NCBI RefSeq assembly: GCF_910592395.1 | Contig: NC_088315.1 | Location: forward strand, 6,326,501 to 6,390,500 | DNA from: Lineus longissimus | Taxonomy: Eukaryota; Nemertea; Pilidiophora; Heteronemertea; Lineidae | Length of the DNA: 64,000 bases | Direction of reading: 5' to 3' | In this document: in pieces, positions 13,451 to 25,854 of the stretch | How the letters are laid out: every line of letters begins with the position of its first letter | Numbering within the stretch: the first letter of the stretch is position 1 | Notes under the pieces: model-generated | What the model was told of the DNA's origin: nothing | What the model saw: the letters and a program-made list of their open reading frames with translations, nothing else | Database searches by the model: none | Position numbers and translations under genes: made by a program

Positions 13451-13755
13451 GGTAGGTGTAAACTGTGGACGAAAGTGTGGACGAAAGTGTGGACGAAAGT
13501 GTGGACGAAAGTGTGGACGAAAGTGTGGACAGCGGCCCTCTAAGTTTGGTGGGCTGGTATTTCTTTGTCTTTCAATATATTTAAAAGAAATTGCAGTATA
13601 TTATGCATTAAAATCTTTTTAATGGGTCAGCAAAGAAAAAAAGGAAAAAATTATTTTGATGGGTGATTTTGATCAATGAGTGGACGGGCTTTTTTGAAGG
13701 TTTTCGAAGTGGCCTTTGACTTTGTGGACGGGGAAATGCGAGGTCTAGTGTCCAA
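13450..13755 (+). mobile_element. Non-autonomous element (MITE-like), copy 1, with five-fold 12-bp tandem repeat
   Basis: Begins GGGGTAGGTGTAAACTG, then five tandem copies of GTGTGGACGAAA-type sequence (13462-13530), then CGGCCCTCTAAGTTTGG, an AT-rich middle and the end GGTCTAGTGTCC. It matches a full inverted copy at 28596-28865 and a partial inverted copy at 13999-14160. No coding capacity; the reading frame through it is only the RKCG repeat. Confidence 0.75.
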
Positions 13756-13998
13756 ATGTGGACTAGTTATCAGAGAATTTGTTGAAACTGTGATATTTCT
13801 AACTAGTCCAAATAATATTCTTTCACAAAAACTACTTTTATTTGAATGACAATGACAATATCATTCAGTTGTAGGCAAAAATAGTTGGCCCTCTCTCAGA
13901 CCAAATTTACCACTGAAGCCCTGTTGAATGGTTACTGTAAATCAGTCAGGAGCTATACTAGTCAGTTTCACTGAGACAAGTCATACTGTAAAACAAAT

Positions 13999-14160
13999 CA
14001 AAATAATTTTTTCTTTTTTCTTTCGCTGACCCATTAAAAAAATTATATAATGCATAATATACTGCAATTTCTTTTAAATATAATTGTAAGACAAAGAAAT
14101 GCCAGCCCACCAAACTTAGAGGGCCGCTGCCCACACTTTCGTCCACAGTTTACACCTACC
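13999..14160 (-). mobile_element. MITE-like element, copy 2 (partial, inverted)
   Basis: Shares the block from the AT-rich middle (CTTTCGCTGACCCATTAAA) through AGAGGGCCGCTG to CAGTTTACACCTACCC with copies 1 and 3. It has a single 12-bp tandem unit. The GTCTAGTGTCC end is missing, so it is truncated. Confidence 0.75.
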
Positions 14161-14174
14161 CGATTTGTTACATA

Positions 14175-14238
14175 CTCGATGTGCACATCGCGTCGAGGGA
14201 TGTCGTAGTTCCATCTAGTAAATAACAGGTGGCGCCAC
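14175..14238 (+). promoter_or_regulatory. Conserved block shared with the TXNDC9 upstream region
   Basis: CTCGATGTGCACATCG, then GAGGGATGTC, then CTAGTAAATAACAGGTG and GCGCCAC. It aligns along its whole length, with a few substitutions and two short gaps, to 54135-54193. It contains the perfect 14-bp palindrome CGATGTGCACATCG (14177-14190). It could be a regulatory module or the end of a dispersed element. Confidence 0.4.
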
Positions 14239-14379
14239 AATTAGTACATAACGCGGGAAATACGAATGTAGGTGTGGCGAATGGCAGTCCTCGAGGTTTA
14301 TAAAAAGGATGCCCCTCCATAGGTTCCGTCACTTTTGAAGAAGGGGGGGGGGGGTGTTGTTCCCAGCAGCAATGGGCTT

Positions 14380-14665
14380 CTGTTCAGGATTCTTACTGGT
14401 GATAAACCATTCAATAAGAACTCCAGTTAATGTGGTCATCTGAATGATTCATGACATACTGGAGATAAACCATTAAATGTGAGCGGGGGGGGGGGGGGGG
14501 GGGGGGGGGTCCTAGCAGCGGCCCTTGGGCTTCTGTTGGCAAGGATACATACTTGTGATCATCTGAGAGATATGGAATTATACAGGAACAGACGACGACG
14601 GATGACGGACACTGCATGCGCAGAATTCATACTGGAAATAAACCATTCAATGTGAACTCAAATGA
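14380..14665 (+). repeat. Diverged copies of the C2H2-finger-like satellite, with G runs
   Basis: Copies of ACTGGTGATAAACCATTCAA and ACTGGAGATAAACCATTAAA type, each followed by TGTGGTCATCTGA. These are the inverse orientation of the 64-bp array at about 25855-27525. A 25-bp G run (14485-14509) and a 12-bp G run (14343-14354) each precede a CAGC...GGGCTTCTGTT block, so a local duplication is likely. Confidence 0.7.
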
Positions 14666-14936
14666 TTCCATTCCAACAATGAGCCAGCCACAATGAGCTA
14701 GCAAGCACCCTACATGCACTCATCATGCTACATGCTATTTGTTGCATTTGCATATCAGTCTACTCAATTACATTAAGGACATGTTCCTGTTCACAAAATG
14801 TTCATATCAAATTTCAAATTTTCAACAGACTGCGTAGGCCTTCGATTTGGTGTGATTAAGGCAGCAATGTCAGCAGGCAATGCATTAGACAATACATGTA
14901 CTGACCTGCTGTATAGAGAAATTATGACCAATATAT

Positions 14937-15003
14937 AATTTCCCCATTCAGGTCGCCAGGTTGTTGGTGTAAGTGAACCACTGCACCACCCAACCCGGAG
15001 GGT
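14937..15003 (-). repeat. tRNA-derived SINE-like sequence
   Basis: On the minus strand GGGTGGTGCAGTGGTTCAC resembles a tRNA box-A region, followed by AACCTGGCGACCTGAAT-like sequence. No foldable intact tRNA is evident. The plus strand at 15092-15130 carries GGAGGAAACCCGTCCCCGGG followed by AGAAAACCTACGCG, a motif common in metazoan interspersed repeats. Confidence 0.4.
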
Positions 15004-17271
15004 AAAGAAAAATAAATTCAAATCATTATCTTTTGAAAATCTTTTTTATTGTTGCACATCCCAAGAATTATCGTAATGGCAATTTGGAATGTCGTGCAGG
15101 AGGAAACCCGTCCCCGGGAGAAAACCTACGCGATCGGAGGGAGCTGCCAACTCCATCACACAGGTGACAGGCTTCAACGACTGAGTTTTTTAAATGACAT
15201 CAGACGTGTACATTTAAGTACTGCGCCACTCCGAAAGCCCATAACAGGAGAAAACCAGAAGATAGTAATACTATCACACATGGTCTACTACTTTACAAGA
15301 TGTAATGTCCAAGAAAGACATATGCTAAATAGAGATCTTACACTAGTCAGACTCCACAACTTCAACTCTGCATGCTAATAATATGTTCATTTACTATTCA
15401 TGCATGCATTAAACCTATTGTGTGTGAATGCAGTTGAGCCATTTCAGCTAACAATAGGTCAGGCTGTCACCACACCATGACTAAACAGCTTAAGGGCCCA
15501 ATTTAAATAACAAAAGGACCACATTTCTCATGGCCACTCCACCTTGAGGCTGCCGCTTTGCATCACAAAAGGTTGAGAGGTGACATGTTATTTGCATGAC
15601 AAAAGACGTAGCTTTCGACATGGCAAGACTAGACAGAAGTGGGTATGCCAGTTTTTTGGCAAGTTGGAGTCTAAGATCTCTTTATTTTACTAACAAGGTC
15701 TACATTTATTACATGCAGGACAAAACGAAACGTCTTACAAAGTTGACGTTTTAATTACACTTTTCTCAAACCATTCAGTACCATGTCTAATCCAATTCTC
15801 AGTGGGGCAAAAGACCGTCTTCATAATCTGCAGAGCATGATAAATATGCCCTCGCAAGATCTCGAAGCAGTCGATTCTGTCATCAGGAAATCTTTTGATA
15901 TTCTCACAAATATCAATAAAATAATGAGAGTGTTTTCAACTATATAAGTTGAATGTGTCTTTTCATCAATACCTGGTTCCCAGGTATTTGGTAAAAGTGA
16001 TTGAGGGAACGCAACTTCTTTAACTTCTTTGTGTAGTTGGTCAGTTGTCTCTGGTATTATATGATACCAAGCAACTGAGCCAGCCAACGTTAGAAGGTCT
16101 CGGCTTAACTGCTCAGACCAATGCCCGTGGATTCTGTGGTACTGGGGAGATTGAGAGACAGTAAAAAAGGCCTACGTTCCATCGAAGACACATATGTTCC
16201 TTTTTTGCCTGGGGTTTAAGCAAGAAAGAAATCATATGAACCCCATGTCTCAAGTGATGGAGATATAATAATGAAATATCTGATGAAGTTGGTGATTATT
16301 TCAGGAGAAAACCATTTCAAGCAGTAGGGTCCTGATGTGCCCTAGGCTATTAGCTTCTGCCTTCATAAGCTAAAAATCAATTTTGCTTAAGACTTATTTG
16401 TTTGGGTACTGACATGCCCTATTGGCTCTCCATAAACGCCCACTCCACAATTCGCTTTCTTTCAAAAGATTTTGCCAGAAAATTGTTGATCTCTTGGATC
16501 ATGGTGCCCCTGGTAACCAAAGAAACCCTCCTCTAAAATGTTATTCCTTCTTTATACGTGCATTATTTTAAACCATGACAACATATTGTCATTGCCCTAA
16601 GAAGGTAAATATATGCCTTCTCCCATCAGAAAATTTTAGGATTTTTATCAATAAAATCACCTTTCAATCAGATATTTCAATAAAAACAATAGGTCTACGG
16701 TGACAAAAATACATCGTTGGGATGTGCTGGTCAGCAACATCCTTCTTCCTCCTGTCGGATGCTTCTCCATGCTGAAAAGAAACAAATTATACAGTAAGGT
16801 TTATTGGTGCAAAATATCATCAGTGAAATATTCATTGTGCAGGAACATGTTCGTCTTGACCCGCAATGTTTTGAGATCGCTCTATCAAAGCGCGATGGTG
16901 GTGACGCAAACACATGAGAGTCAAGATGGAACATGTTAAGTTCCTGCAATAATGAGGTTAAGATTTGATCAGAAACAAGAAACAACAACTGAACAGCTCT
17001 ATCAATGTCAATATCATAACTGTTAGAAATTACTTTTCTTGGGTTGACATTTAACCTTACAAGAATGCCAACACAGAACTTATGCAGGGACTTGAGGATT
17101 GGGGCAGTTTATGCCATCTCAGCCGCCTGCGTGGTTTCATTAGTAAAGTTGTTGTTGCCATTAAATTAATTGATGTTGGTTGTAGTGTTGGGGAGGGGGG
17201 GGGGGTCCAATTGCGTCATTTTGCATCACCAGTGAGGTCACCAAGTGCCACAAGGACCCTACTTTAGAATA
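15004..17271. other. No convincing gene
   Basis: AT-rich intergenic sequence. Open frames at 15049-15378 (+), 15821-16087 (-) and 16700-16939 (+) have no family motifs or convincing splice context. Confidence 0.45.
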
Positions 17272-17436
17272 CAGTGGAACCTCCCTTAGCATACACCTCT
17301 CTAAAAGGACCTTCTCTCTTTTAGGACACTAACTTTGATTGTCTCCATTCAATTTTAACTCTCTAATCAGTACACCTCTCTTGTAAGCACAGCACTTATC
17401 AGTCTTGAGGATGTCCTTAATAGAGTAGTTCTACTG
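17272..17436. mobile_element. Tc1/mariner (pogo/Tigger-like) MITE
   Basis: Starts CAGTGGAACCTCCCTTAG and ends GAGTAGTTCTACTG, so the terminal inverted repeats are CAGTGGAAC against CAGTAGAAC. It is flanked on both sides by TA (17270-17271 and 17437-17438), the target duplication of this superfamily. At 165 bp it has no room for a transposase. Confidence 0.7.
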
Positions 17437-17438
17437 TA

Positions 17439-20400
17439 ATCACATCATCCCCCCCCCCCCCCCCAAGTTGCTGCCCAATAACTTTTTCCTTTGCTAATCT
17501 CTTCTCTTCTTGGCCCAATGTCATTGAAATGGCCTGTCCTGGAAAGCTGATACTCCATGCAAATTCACCAGCATTGACCAACAGAATTATTTTACACCTG
17601 TTAACACTTTAGTGGAGCTCCCACATTAATCAACGTCAAACTCACTTAGGGCTTCGAGGAACAACGACGTGAATTAACGTCATATTTTTCAACTCGGGGT
17701 AATGATTTTCCATTTGAATTTCATTCAATCGGGTGGGTGCTGACAGAAAGACTTTTGAGGAATCTTCTGTACCCAGGCGGCTGCAATCATATGTCAATAA
17801 AGTTGTTGTTGTTTTTTGTTACCATTCAAAGCTCAACCTCACTGATTTCTCAAACCTAAAACAATCATGGCCTGTACCACTTTCAACTACAACTTTTTCA
17901 CAGTACTGTCTGAAATTCCGAAGGGGGAAAAGTAGGTTATCTTTCTAGATATTGATTTGAAACCTGCACCCTACGGTGTTTTGAGCATTTCCAGACCTCT
18001 GGTATCAGGGAACCCCTGAGGTTTGACACGTTAAAGGTTCTGTTGGGCCTCTGTATGTTTGGCCAGACTTCATGAAATCACATTACTGGCAATGGCCATG
18101 TTCAACTACTGCTCATTTAGCAGTTCGGGATTCTTTCTTTGTGTTACATAAAGCTCCAGTTGATAAAAATGTTTTGCTTTTGATATTCATGCAACCAGCA
18201 TAACCAAGTTGTTTATGAGAGTGAGATATCAGTAGGTTACGAAGTGATTTTCTGTGATGGCATATTCAGAATCAATTAGTTCAAGAGAGCATTTAAAGAG
18301 GCAAAGGTGAGAGGTCATCATCACCGTGGGTTTGATGAAAATGGCACTGTAATTGGTGTCGCTAAAACAACATTGGAAAATTATTTCTCAACAGAGAGCT
18401 CACCATCTCTTAATCAGTCCAATGGCTAACACCTTATCAAGGACATCTGAAAAACTGAAATTGATTTTTTCACATTACCGTGTGATGGCACCCTTCCGAA
18501 GGTATGAGATAGGCTGTCCTCATGGTGGCTGCAGGATATCATGTCAGGGCTCTATGTCCGTAGCTTTCCCTAAGTCCAGAGAGTCCCTTTGGAGTTGGAT
18601 TGTCATTATAGTTTATTAGAATGACAGACATTTCGGTGTCCAATCCATCCCCACAGCAAACAAGTTCCCTTTCTGATCTTAGCGAAGGTTCTCCTTGAAT
18701 TGTTCTGTCAAGGCATCGTTTGCTGAGCTGTGGTTCGTCACTCCTGCACATGGCTATCCCTCTGCACAGCCATTCGATCCACTGAATCCACTCGACTCTC
18801 AGTTGTCTGCCCGTATCTGTGAGCGACTGGAAAACAAAATTTAAGGTTACTCTCAGTCTCAATTTGTCCTTACGGTCATCTCGATTCTGTATAACTAAAA
18901 TGAGCGCGATCGGTCGTAACGAGGGCCATCGCCGACGGACTATCATCGCCAGCAGGCTACAATGCTCCACCATGATTAATGCACTTGTGCCATAGGGTCT
19001 TTCATTCATCAAATTCACCGAAGTAGTTTATGATAAAATCACAACCCTTAAATCCTACACCGTTAAAAAACAAGAAGTTTGTAATTGAATTTGAAATTTC
19101 CAATTGCACAAATATGTACTAAATCTAGATTTCAGCACTGGCATTGCAGTTGCATAGAAATACAAATACCAGAAGCACCCAGTTTCAGCAAACACGTATG
19201 CGTAATATCTGTTCTACAGCATTAATGTATAACTGCAATTCTATTTTCCTGGACCACCAGTAATTATGAACAGCGTACCCCTTAAGTTCGAGCCCTCACT
19301 CGGCCCCTATCTCATCGCGTCCTTATATCTTGTCTTTCCCAAAAGTATAACTTGCAAGTTTCGGGTTTCTAGTCTTGACATCAACAACGATTGAAATTGT
19401 CACCCTACTTTTAGCTCTTATATACCCCAGTCTATGCTGAGAGCTTTCAGTGGAACTGGAATTCAGATTAGCTGCTCAATCAGTACTACAACCCGAGCAT
19501 TTTCAACTGGTGAGCCTGGGAGCTCATGACCACTTGTCAGAGACCCAAACAACTGCACAACTGCGGCTCTTTTTACTTTTATTTTTGACACAGTTTGTGT
19601 TTAGTAAGGAGCAATGCAGTGACAAAACCATGGATGGAAAATCTAATAGCCTGTCTATTTTCAGTCAAGCCACAGAACATATGGAATATTTATTTGCACA
19701 CCCTGTAAATACACTTTAGGGATGAGTTCATTCAGTTTCACGAGTATGGCATATGCAGGTCCAAGGTTTCCCAATCAACGTGCGAAATCTCCCTGAAGTT
19801 GCTGAAGTCTTCAAGCAATATATGGGGGTATCGTCAACATAGCGCATCTCTGCCCGAATAATCGGGTCGATCAAAACAAGGCGGCTGAAGTGGGTTTTTC
19901 AAAAATCATCGCTAGTTTCTGGAAGGGGTTGGATGTTATTTAAGAAATGTGTTCTTGTCTTAATTTTCTAAAAGCCTTAATACCGACGACCACAACGCTT
20001 TACTACTTGACACTTGATCTGCAATTCAATTCCAAACTGAGGTTGCTTGTACAGTTTGAAGATAAAATCCACCATTTTGCGACTCTACTTTACTCCGGAA
20101 ATGAAACGAACTCAGCCCATGGCGTGTTCACCCATTTCATGATATACTGTCTTGTCATCTGTTTATATTTACCTAATATGTATTGGATTCCTTCGTCATC
20201 CAAAATCTTTTGAGAGTCACATCTACCATAGCACGAATTGTAGATCTTGGTTGAGTGGTTGGGTCTTCTCGACAGCCATCATCTCAATCTGCAGAGGGCT
20301 AGATAACAGGAAAAATACATTCAATGACCTATCTCAAAATGAATAGATTGAAACCAAAAGATTATTTGTTTTCATTTGAGTGAGATGGTTGTTTCTCGCT

Positions 20401-20994
20401 TTAAGAATTCGATTCCAAATGTGGCCACCAGGGGGCAAAGGTTAAAAAATGATCAATGAAGTCAAAAGCACCCATCATGTCCAAGTCCATTTTTTTCCCA
20501 TGTCGACAGGTGAGCACAATGGCCCTAGCCGGTTCATTTTATCAGGCACTGTTGGAAAGATGCTCACGGGCCATTTTCTGGATCAAGTGAAGTGAAGATG
20601 TCTTTGGTTGGCAGCCTTTTCTTGTGGAAAAATGTTGATCGGCCACACTCTTTGCTCAATTCACTGCTTCAATCCTTGCCCAAGTGGCATTATTCCTCAG
20701 GCCAAATTTCCTTGGATTTTTATATCCACCCTTATGCCTGATATAACCATATATAAAATGTAACTCATGATTTGTCCAACTAATCAAGATCATCGAGGTC
20801 ATGTTGCCCATTTGGCTGTTAACTTGTGCACTCTCGGTCAGGTGGTCTCACTCGGGGATAAAAGTTCATGACTTGGCCACCAGGGTGCGGGTTCAGAGAC
20901 ATGAAATATGATTTTTTTTTCCCTCCTGGTTGGACAGTTATGAAGTTCGTTTCATGAGTAGATATAATATCAACCAGGACTATGTGATGCTCAC
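17439..20994. other. No convincing gene; two CTCF-like motifs
   Basis: A minus-strand open frame at 18539-18836 follows a plausible acceptor, but its peptide matches nothing I know. CCACCAGGGGGCA at 20425 and CCACCAGGGTGCGG at about 20877 resemble the CTCF core. A C run lies at about 17451-17464. Confidence 0.4.
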
Positions 20995-21822
20995 CCCACA
21001 GATTGCAACATCGTCTTTTGAGTCCCTTGTCCTTGAGTCCCTTGTCCTTGTGTCCCTTGTCCTTGTGTCCCTTGTCCTTGTGTCCCTTGTCCTTGTGTCC
21101 CTTGTCCTTGAGGCCCTGGAGGACCTTGTGGCCCTTGTACAATGTTGGCTCGGGCTTCCTAAAAATAATCAAATTTTTGGTTAAGGGGTTTATCTTTTTT
21201 CTGAGCGTTTCTACAGCATGCTACTTTCACACTGGATCCAATTAAAAACTGTTTTCCAGAGAGCACTCTCCGGAATACGAATTGGCTACACCACACTTGG
21301 TCTAATCAGCATGCAATTTGATTTGAAAAGTGCAACTCTTGCTGCGTATTGTAGTAACGTGCCTTTCGCGTATGAATGTCTTGTCCCTGCCCTTTGTGGT
21401 AATTAGAAGATAATCAAGACAGGAACAAGCTAGTGACCTGCAAGCCCCCTGCCAATGAATAGACTGTTTTAATACGTATTAACGCCAACACTACACGTTT
21501 CAATGAGAATCAGTTAATGCGAATTCAATAAAGCACATTCAATTGTATTCTGGAACCAAATTGGTTGAAGCGGTTTCAAATCTGTATGAACAGAATTGAG
21601 TGATGGCACCCCAATATGTATAAAAATTGAAATCGCACGTCAGATTGATTCTTTTTAACATCATTTTAACATCTTTGTAATATTTCTTAATCCAGACATA
21701 ACTGACGACTAAGTGATGCTTACCCTGTATGGCTCCAACATTGGCAGCAACATATTCTTCAGGTCCATCCAGTGTCTTCTCGGCTCTCGAGCTGGAGGCC
21801 GGCTCTCCTTCTTCATCGCCGT
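20995..21822 (-). CDS. Possible collagen-like gene fragment (two exons)
   Basis: Candidate exon 21724-21822 encodes an acidic GDEEGEPASSS...GPEEYVAANVGAIQ peptide ending at a gtaagc donor in phase 1. Joined to an acceptor at 21134-21135 it reads into GPQGPPGPQG, typical of Gly-X-Y collagen, and then a run of GQGTQ pentapeptides ending at donor 20994 (gtgagc). The pentapeptide comes from a 15-bp minisatellite and breaks the Gly-every-third-residue rule. The acceptors are weak and no further exons were found on either side, so this may be a broken or partly repeat-derived locus. Only the short GPQGPPGPQG stretch supports a collagen. Confidence 0.3.
21020..21112. repeat. 15-bp minisatellite
   Basis: About six tandem copies of CTTGTCCTTGTGTCC. 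The first units read GAGTCC instead of GTGTCC. On the minus strand one frame gives GQGTQ and another gives GHKDK. Confidence 0.9.
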
Positions 21823-22589
21823 CTTGTCGATTTCAGCGGGTATATATGTTAGCTTTGTGAGGCACAAGGAGGTTGAGAACACTGTTGTTATTCAAAGAAC
21901 CCAATGTCTTCGTCATATGTACTAAACTGGTTTAGCACAAGTCCCACACGGACACGCCTGACATTTCGTCCGACGAAATTCCGCAGGTTAACAACAGGCC
22001 TCTAACCCCAGTCATTCCATCCCCCTCGAGATCAGGTAGGGGATCGCTGGCCAGCTATTGCTTACTATTGTTAACAGTCGTAAGACTTATCCCGCCAACA
22101 CTCTAAAACAAGGGGACCAATTGAATGACTAGCGACACGCAACCATTAATTGCCCCCATCAATCAACCACAATGACTCAAGGGGAACACGTACTTTGAAC
22201 CTAAGTCCATGTCATCACCGTCGAAACTTAGATGAGGACCGCAGAACAAAGTGGCAAGCATGCCTGGGACCCAGCCACCGCGCTTTGGACATGAGATGAG
22301 TTAGACTCAAGTCGCCAGTCACGATAACCAAATACACCAAGCGTATAGCTTGAATCGAACCCGATCTATCATCGTCATTGGTCACCTGGCCTGGCCTGGA
22401 CAACTGAAAGCTGAATAGGTTAAATAGATGATAAGCAGGAACCAAAAGAATTACAACTATTATAGCTAGATAACTACGATAGCTAGATAACTACGATAAC
22501 TACTCTAACAACTAGAATAACAACAAGATCTACAAAATGAGCAAGACAGTGATCAGACACACTTCCAACTCTCACAACGGTCACCATAC

Positions 22590-22684
22590 TCCATAGCCCC
22601 CCCCCCCCCCCTCCACATGACCTCCCGCACCCTTTTCCTATCCCGTCTCAAACACACACACACGCACACACACACACACACATC
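22590..22684. repeat. C run and (CA)n microsatellite
   Basis: A homopolymer C run at about 22598-22611, followed by an imperfect CA repeat at about 22650-22682. Confidence 0.9.
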
Positions 22685-24475
22685 ATATACTGTGGATACA
22701 ACTTTTGAACATCCACTGGCATGAATTGCTGATGGAGGCGTCACTGTCAATCTATATAACATGTTCAAAACTTCATGTAAATTGTAGCAGTGGCTTTATT
22801 TGTGCATTTTATAAAAATATAGTTTTAAATCCTTGTTCTCTCAGAAAAGTGCACATGAAAATGTCCTTGCAATTGGGATAAAAGTTGTATGTGATTTGCG
22901 ATATTTTTTAAATTTCAGTATTAGTTCATATACTTCATTGACAAGGCTTGGTCTATGACAAGTGTTTGACTTGCTTATTGGTTTGTTATATCTTTCACTG
23001 GTCATACTTACAATATTCAACTGTCAGTGTATGGCTTCTATCAGTTTTCAACACGTGATATTGCTTTGAAACCAAAGCACTGAATGCAGGCAAATCTGCC
23101 ATTAGCATTGTCAGTTAATGCTTTAGCTTGCTGGCAGATTGCTGTAACTTAGAGTGACACATTTGGGGATTGACTTTTCACTTGAGGCCTTCAATAGCTT
23201 TGTTTTACTATTTCACTGTTTGAATATTTTATTCTTATAATGGTTAAAGAAAATTGACAGTGGCAACCCAATCAACAATTTGGGCAAGTTGTTACTTGAT
23301 GCATACCCTTCATCTGATCGTCTTTCGGTTCATCCAAAAATCTTCGGTTGCAATTGCGGACAAGGTTTGTGGCATCTGTAATGATAAATTGGAACAAATG
23401 CATAATACACGATTACAGCAATTCTAGTGTTTTTAGTCATGAAATTACTGCCTAAATATGATGTTGATCAAATTCATCATTTTCAGTCATGAATTGCGTT
23501 TCCTTCATGAAATTGATGGACTTTATTCCTTTTATTTCATACAAGTTTGCCATTCTTACGACTAGTTATAACAAGGATTTATGCAATTTTGGGAATTAGG
23601 GAGTTGAGATTGGTGTTGAGGAAGGGTTAGGGTTTGGGTTAGTGCTAGGAGGAAGGGTTAGGGTCTGGGTTAGGTTTAGTGAATATGACTGTCGTAAGAA
23701 TAGCCAGTAGATTGTGTGTAAAATCCAATGGAACCATCACAACAACAGCTGCGGCCTTGTACTTATTTAAACAATGTGAGCTAGTTCATTTCTCAAAACT
23801 CGTGATCAACCCTTAACTTAGCAACCAATGAGATGGCATCATCGCTTCAAATATGGCCTCCTGATTTAGTGACTCGATTGTACTCTGCAGTTCTTTTGCG
23901 CAAAAGCATGAATTGGAAAGTAAAAATCTAATACTATATTATACATACCTACATGTTACCCTTCACCTTGAAAACCATACCAGCGAGAATTTTTTGGTTG
24001 CAATTGCGGACAAGGTTATGCGTCATCTGTAATGATAAATTGGCACAAATTCATAGTTTCAAATTCCTTAAGTTGAGAGTTTTTTTTCATTTTTGGCTCA
24101 AGTGACCTATAGTAGAATAGCTGTCCTACGGGGCACAAATTGACTAAAATTTTGTGAACTTCATTTATTTATTTTTATTTTTTTTCAAGCATTTTTACAT
24201 ATTTCTTGGGTTCTATTATGATCGGGGTTGTTGACTTGACCAACCTCTCAAGGTCACAGGCCGACAGGGTTCAAATTTTATTATTTCACCAATTGGTTGT
24301 ATGTTTTGTCATTGTTCAATTGAGATGGTTCTTATTTGGTTGAAGGATGAATCTAGTCCCTCTATGTGTACGCCAAATTTCGGCAAGATCAAAATTCAAA
24401 TATGGCAGTAATCACTTAAATTTCATATTTTGTATATACCGAAGGGTGTTTGTTCAATTCCACTTCCAGATACCG
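22685..24475. other. No gene; dispersed duplicated segments
   Basis: About 65 bp around GGTTGCAATTGCGGACAAGG occurs at 23345-23405 and again at 23995-24055, both in direct orientation. 23620-23690 holds short TTAGGG-type runs separated by non-repeat bases. Confidence 0.5.
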
Positions 24476-24850
24476 ACAGCAAAGGCTAAACTTTAGAATC
24501 CCCGATCGGAAATGACGTAGTTTGATCGCATTCAACTATAAATCCATTGAACAGTGGTGCTTGGTTGGTCAACTGATGACCTTTTTTTGGGGTGTGATCG
24601 GAGATTGTAAACTCGTTCCGACAGCAAATTGATGCTGGGCAGTTCATGTTTTGGTGGTATGATGGGTCATAGGGTAAGTACCATTGTGCTTTTTGGCAAC
24701 TCTTAAAATGGTTCTTGGAAGTAGATTCTTTCTCTGTCATCATCATCATCGATCGACTGCACAGCAGGCGGCCACAAGCTTCCTCCAACCAACCCTATCC
24801 TGGGCCAATTCCTCAACTTGTTTGGTTCTCTGTATTGAAAAATACAAGGG
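24476..24850 (-). mobile_element. LINE remnant and associated repeat
   Basis: On the minus strand 24746-24835 encodes ELAQDRVGWRKLVAACC then a stop, resembling the C-terminal tail of non-LTR retrotransposon reverse transcriptases (xxDRxxWRxLV). It is followed by a TGATGATGATGA tail. The neighbouring 24480-24630 block recurs inverted at 35826-35968. Only a 3' fragment is present. Confidence 0.5.
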
Positions 24851-25854
24851 GAAAATACAAAGACAAGTTGCCCTCTTCAAAAATCCATTGGGCCTACAAA
24901 AATAAAACATGAATAACGTCAAGATTCCTTTAGACAGAAGGTGATACCCACCTTGTAGAAGATTTGTGCTAAACACAAGTTATTTTGCTATTTCAGTCTT
25001 GAAATAAGTCAAAATTCGGGCAAAAACCATGTGCACCTTGCTGCAATGAATGTTCAGCCTGCACTACAGGCGAAGCATAGCAAGCATTGGAAGGCATAAA
25101 ATGTGACAGGTAATAGTGGTTTTATGTAACACTCCCACACATTCTTTTGAGGTTGGCTATGTCTTTTGTCGCTCCAAACAATACAACAAAGGTGTCAGAT
25201 GGCCAAGGCTAATCCAAGTTGGTAATGTGATTGGCCATAAGGAATAAATATTTGGGTGGGACTGATTTGGAAATAGTAAAGGGCTAGGTGTCGTTAGTTG
25301 TATTGTTGAATATTTTTTCATATATAAGTTTTTATTGTTGCTTAAACAGTTTCTTCTAATAAAAACCAAAAGGAAAAATGGTGCAAACCTGAATGATACT
25401 AGACATTCATTCACACTTTTCATTGAAAATTTATTTTTTAAAAAGAATTCAGTCAAAAATTAGCAGTATACTACTCAGTACTCGATGAACACCCTTGTTG
25501 TGTTGTAAGTCTGATGTGGTTGGTTTGATTTGTTTGTTTAATACAAAAAGATACAGCTTTTATTCCATTAAAGATTCTCTTGGGGATTAATATCTTGGAT
25601 TAAAAGATTTCATGAACAATTTAGAATAGCAAATCCAAACAAAAATAGAATACATGTTTGCAGACTTTTCACTTCATTTTCTTGATTGGGGGTAAAATTA
25701 TGACCATGAGAAATTTATGAACATTCGGGGGGGGGGCAATGCAAAATGATATCCGGTCAGGGATAAAATCAATGGTCTCTTAAAAACGAGACAGAAATGA
25801 GTGACAACATGTGATTTATTTCAGTCAAATCTCAAGCTAATGTGATCATCTCGG

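Noticed and set aside
13437-13622. RKCGRKCG Cys-rich open frame
   Set aside because: Translation of the 12-bp tandem repeat inside the MITE-like element.
15821-16087. Minus-strand frame with WYHIIPETTDQ...NTWEPG
   Set aside because: No family match or paired splice sites; kept out of the gene list.
18539-18836. Minus-strand open frame after an acceptor-like TTTTCCAG
   Set aside because: No recognisable motif, and its phase does not join to the collagen-like exons without an early stop.
20425-20890. Two CTCF-like cores (CCACCAGGGGGCA, CCACCAGGGTGCGG)
   Set aside because: Motif matches alone are expected by chance at this length; recorded but not claimed as insulators.
23620-23690. Interstitial telomere-like TTAGGG runs
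   Set aside because: Only a few imperfect copies mixed with other bases; too short to call.
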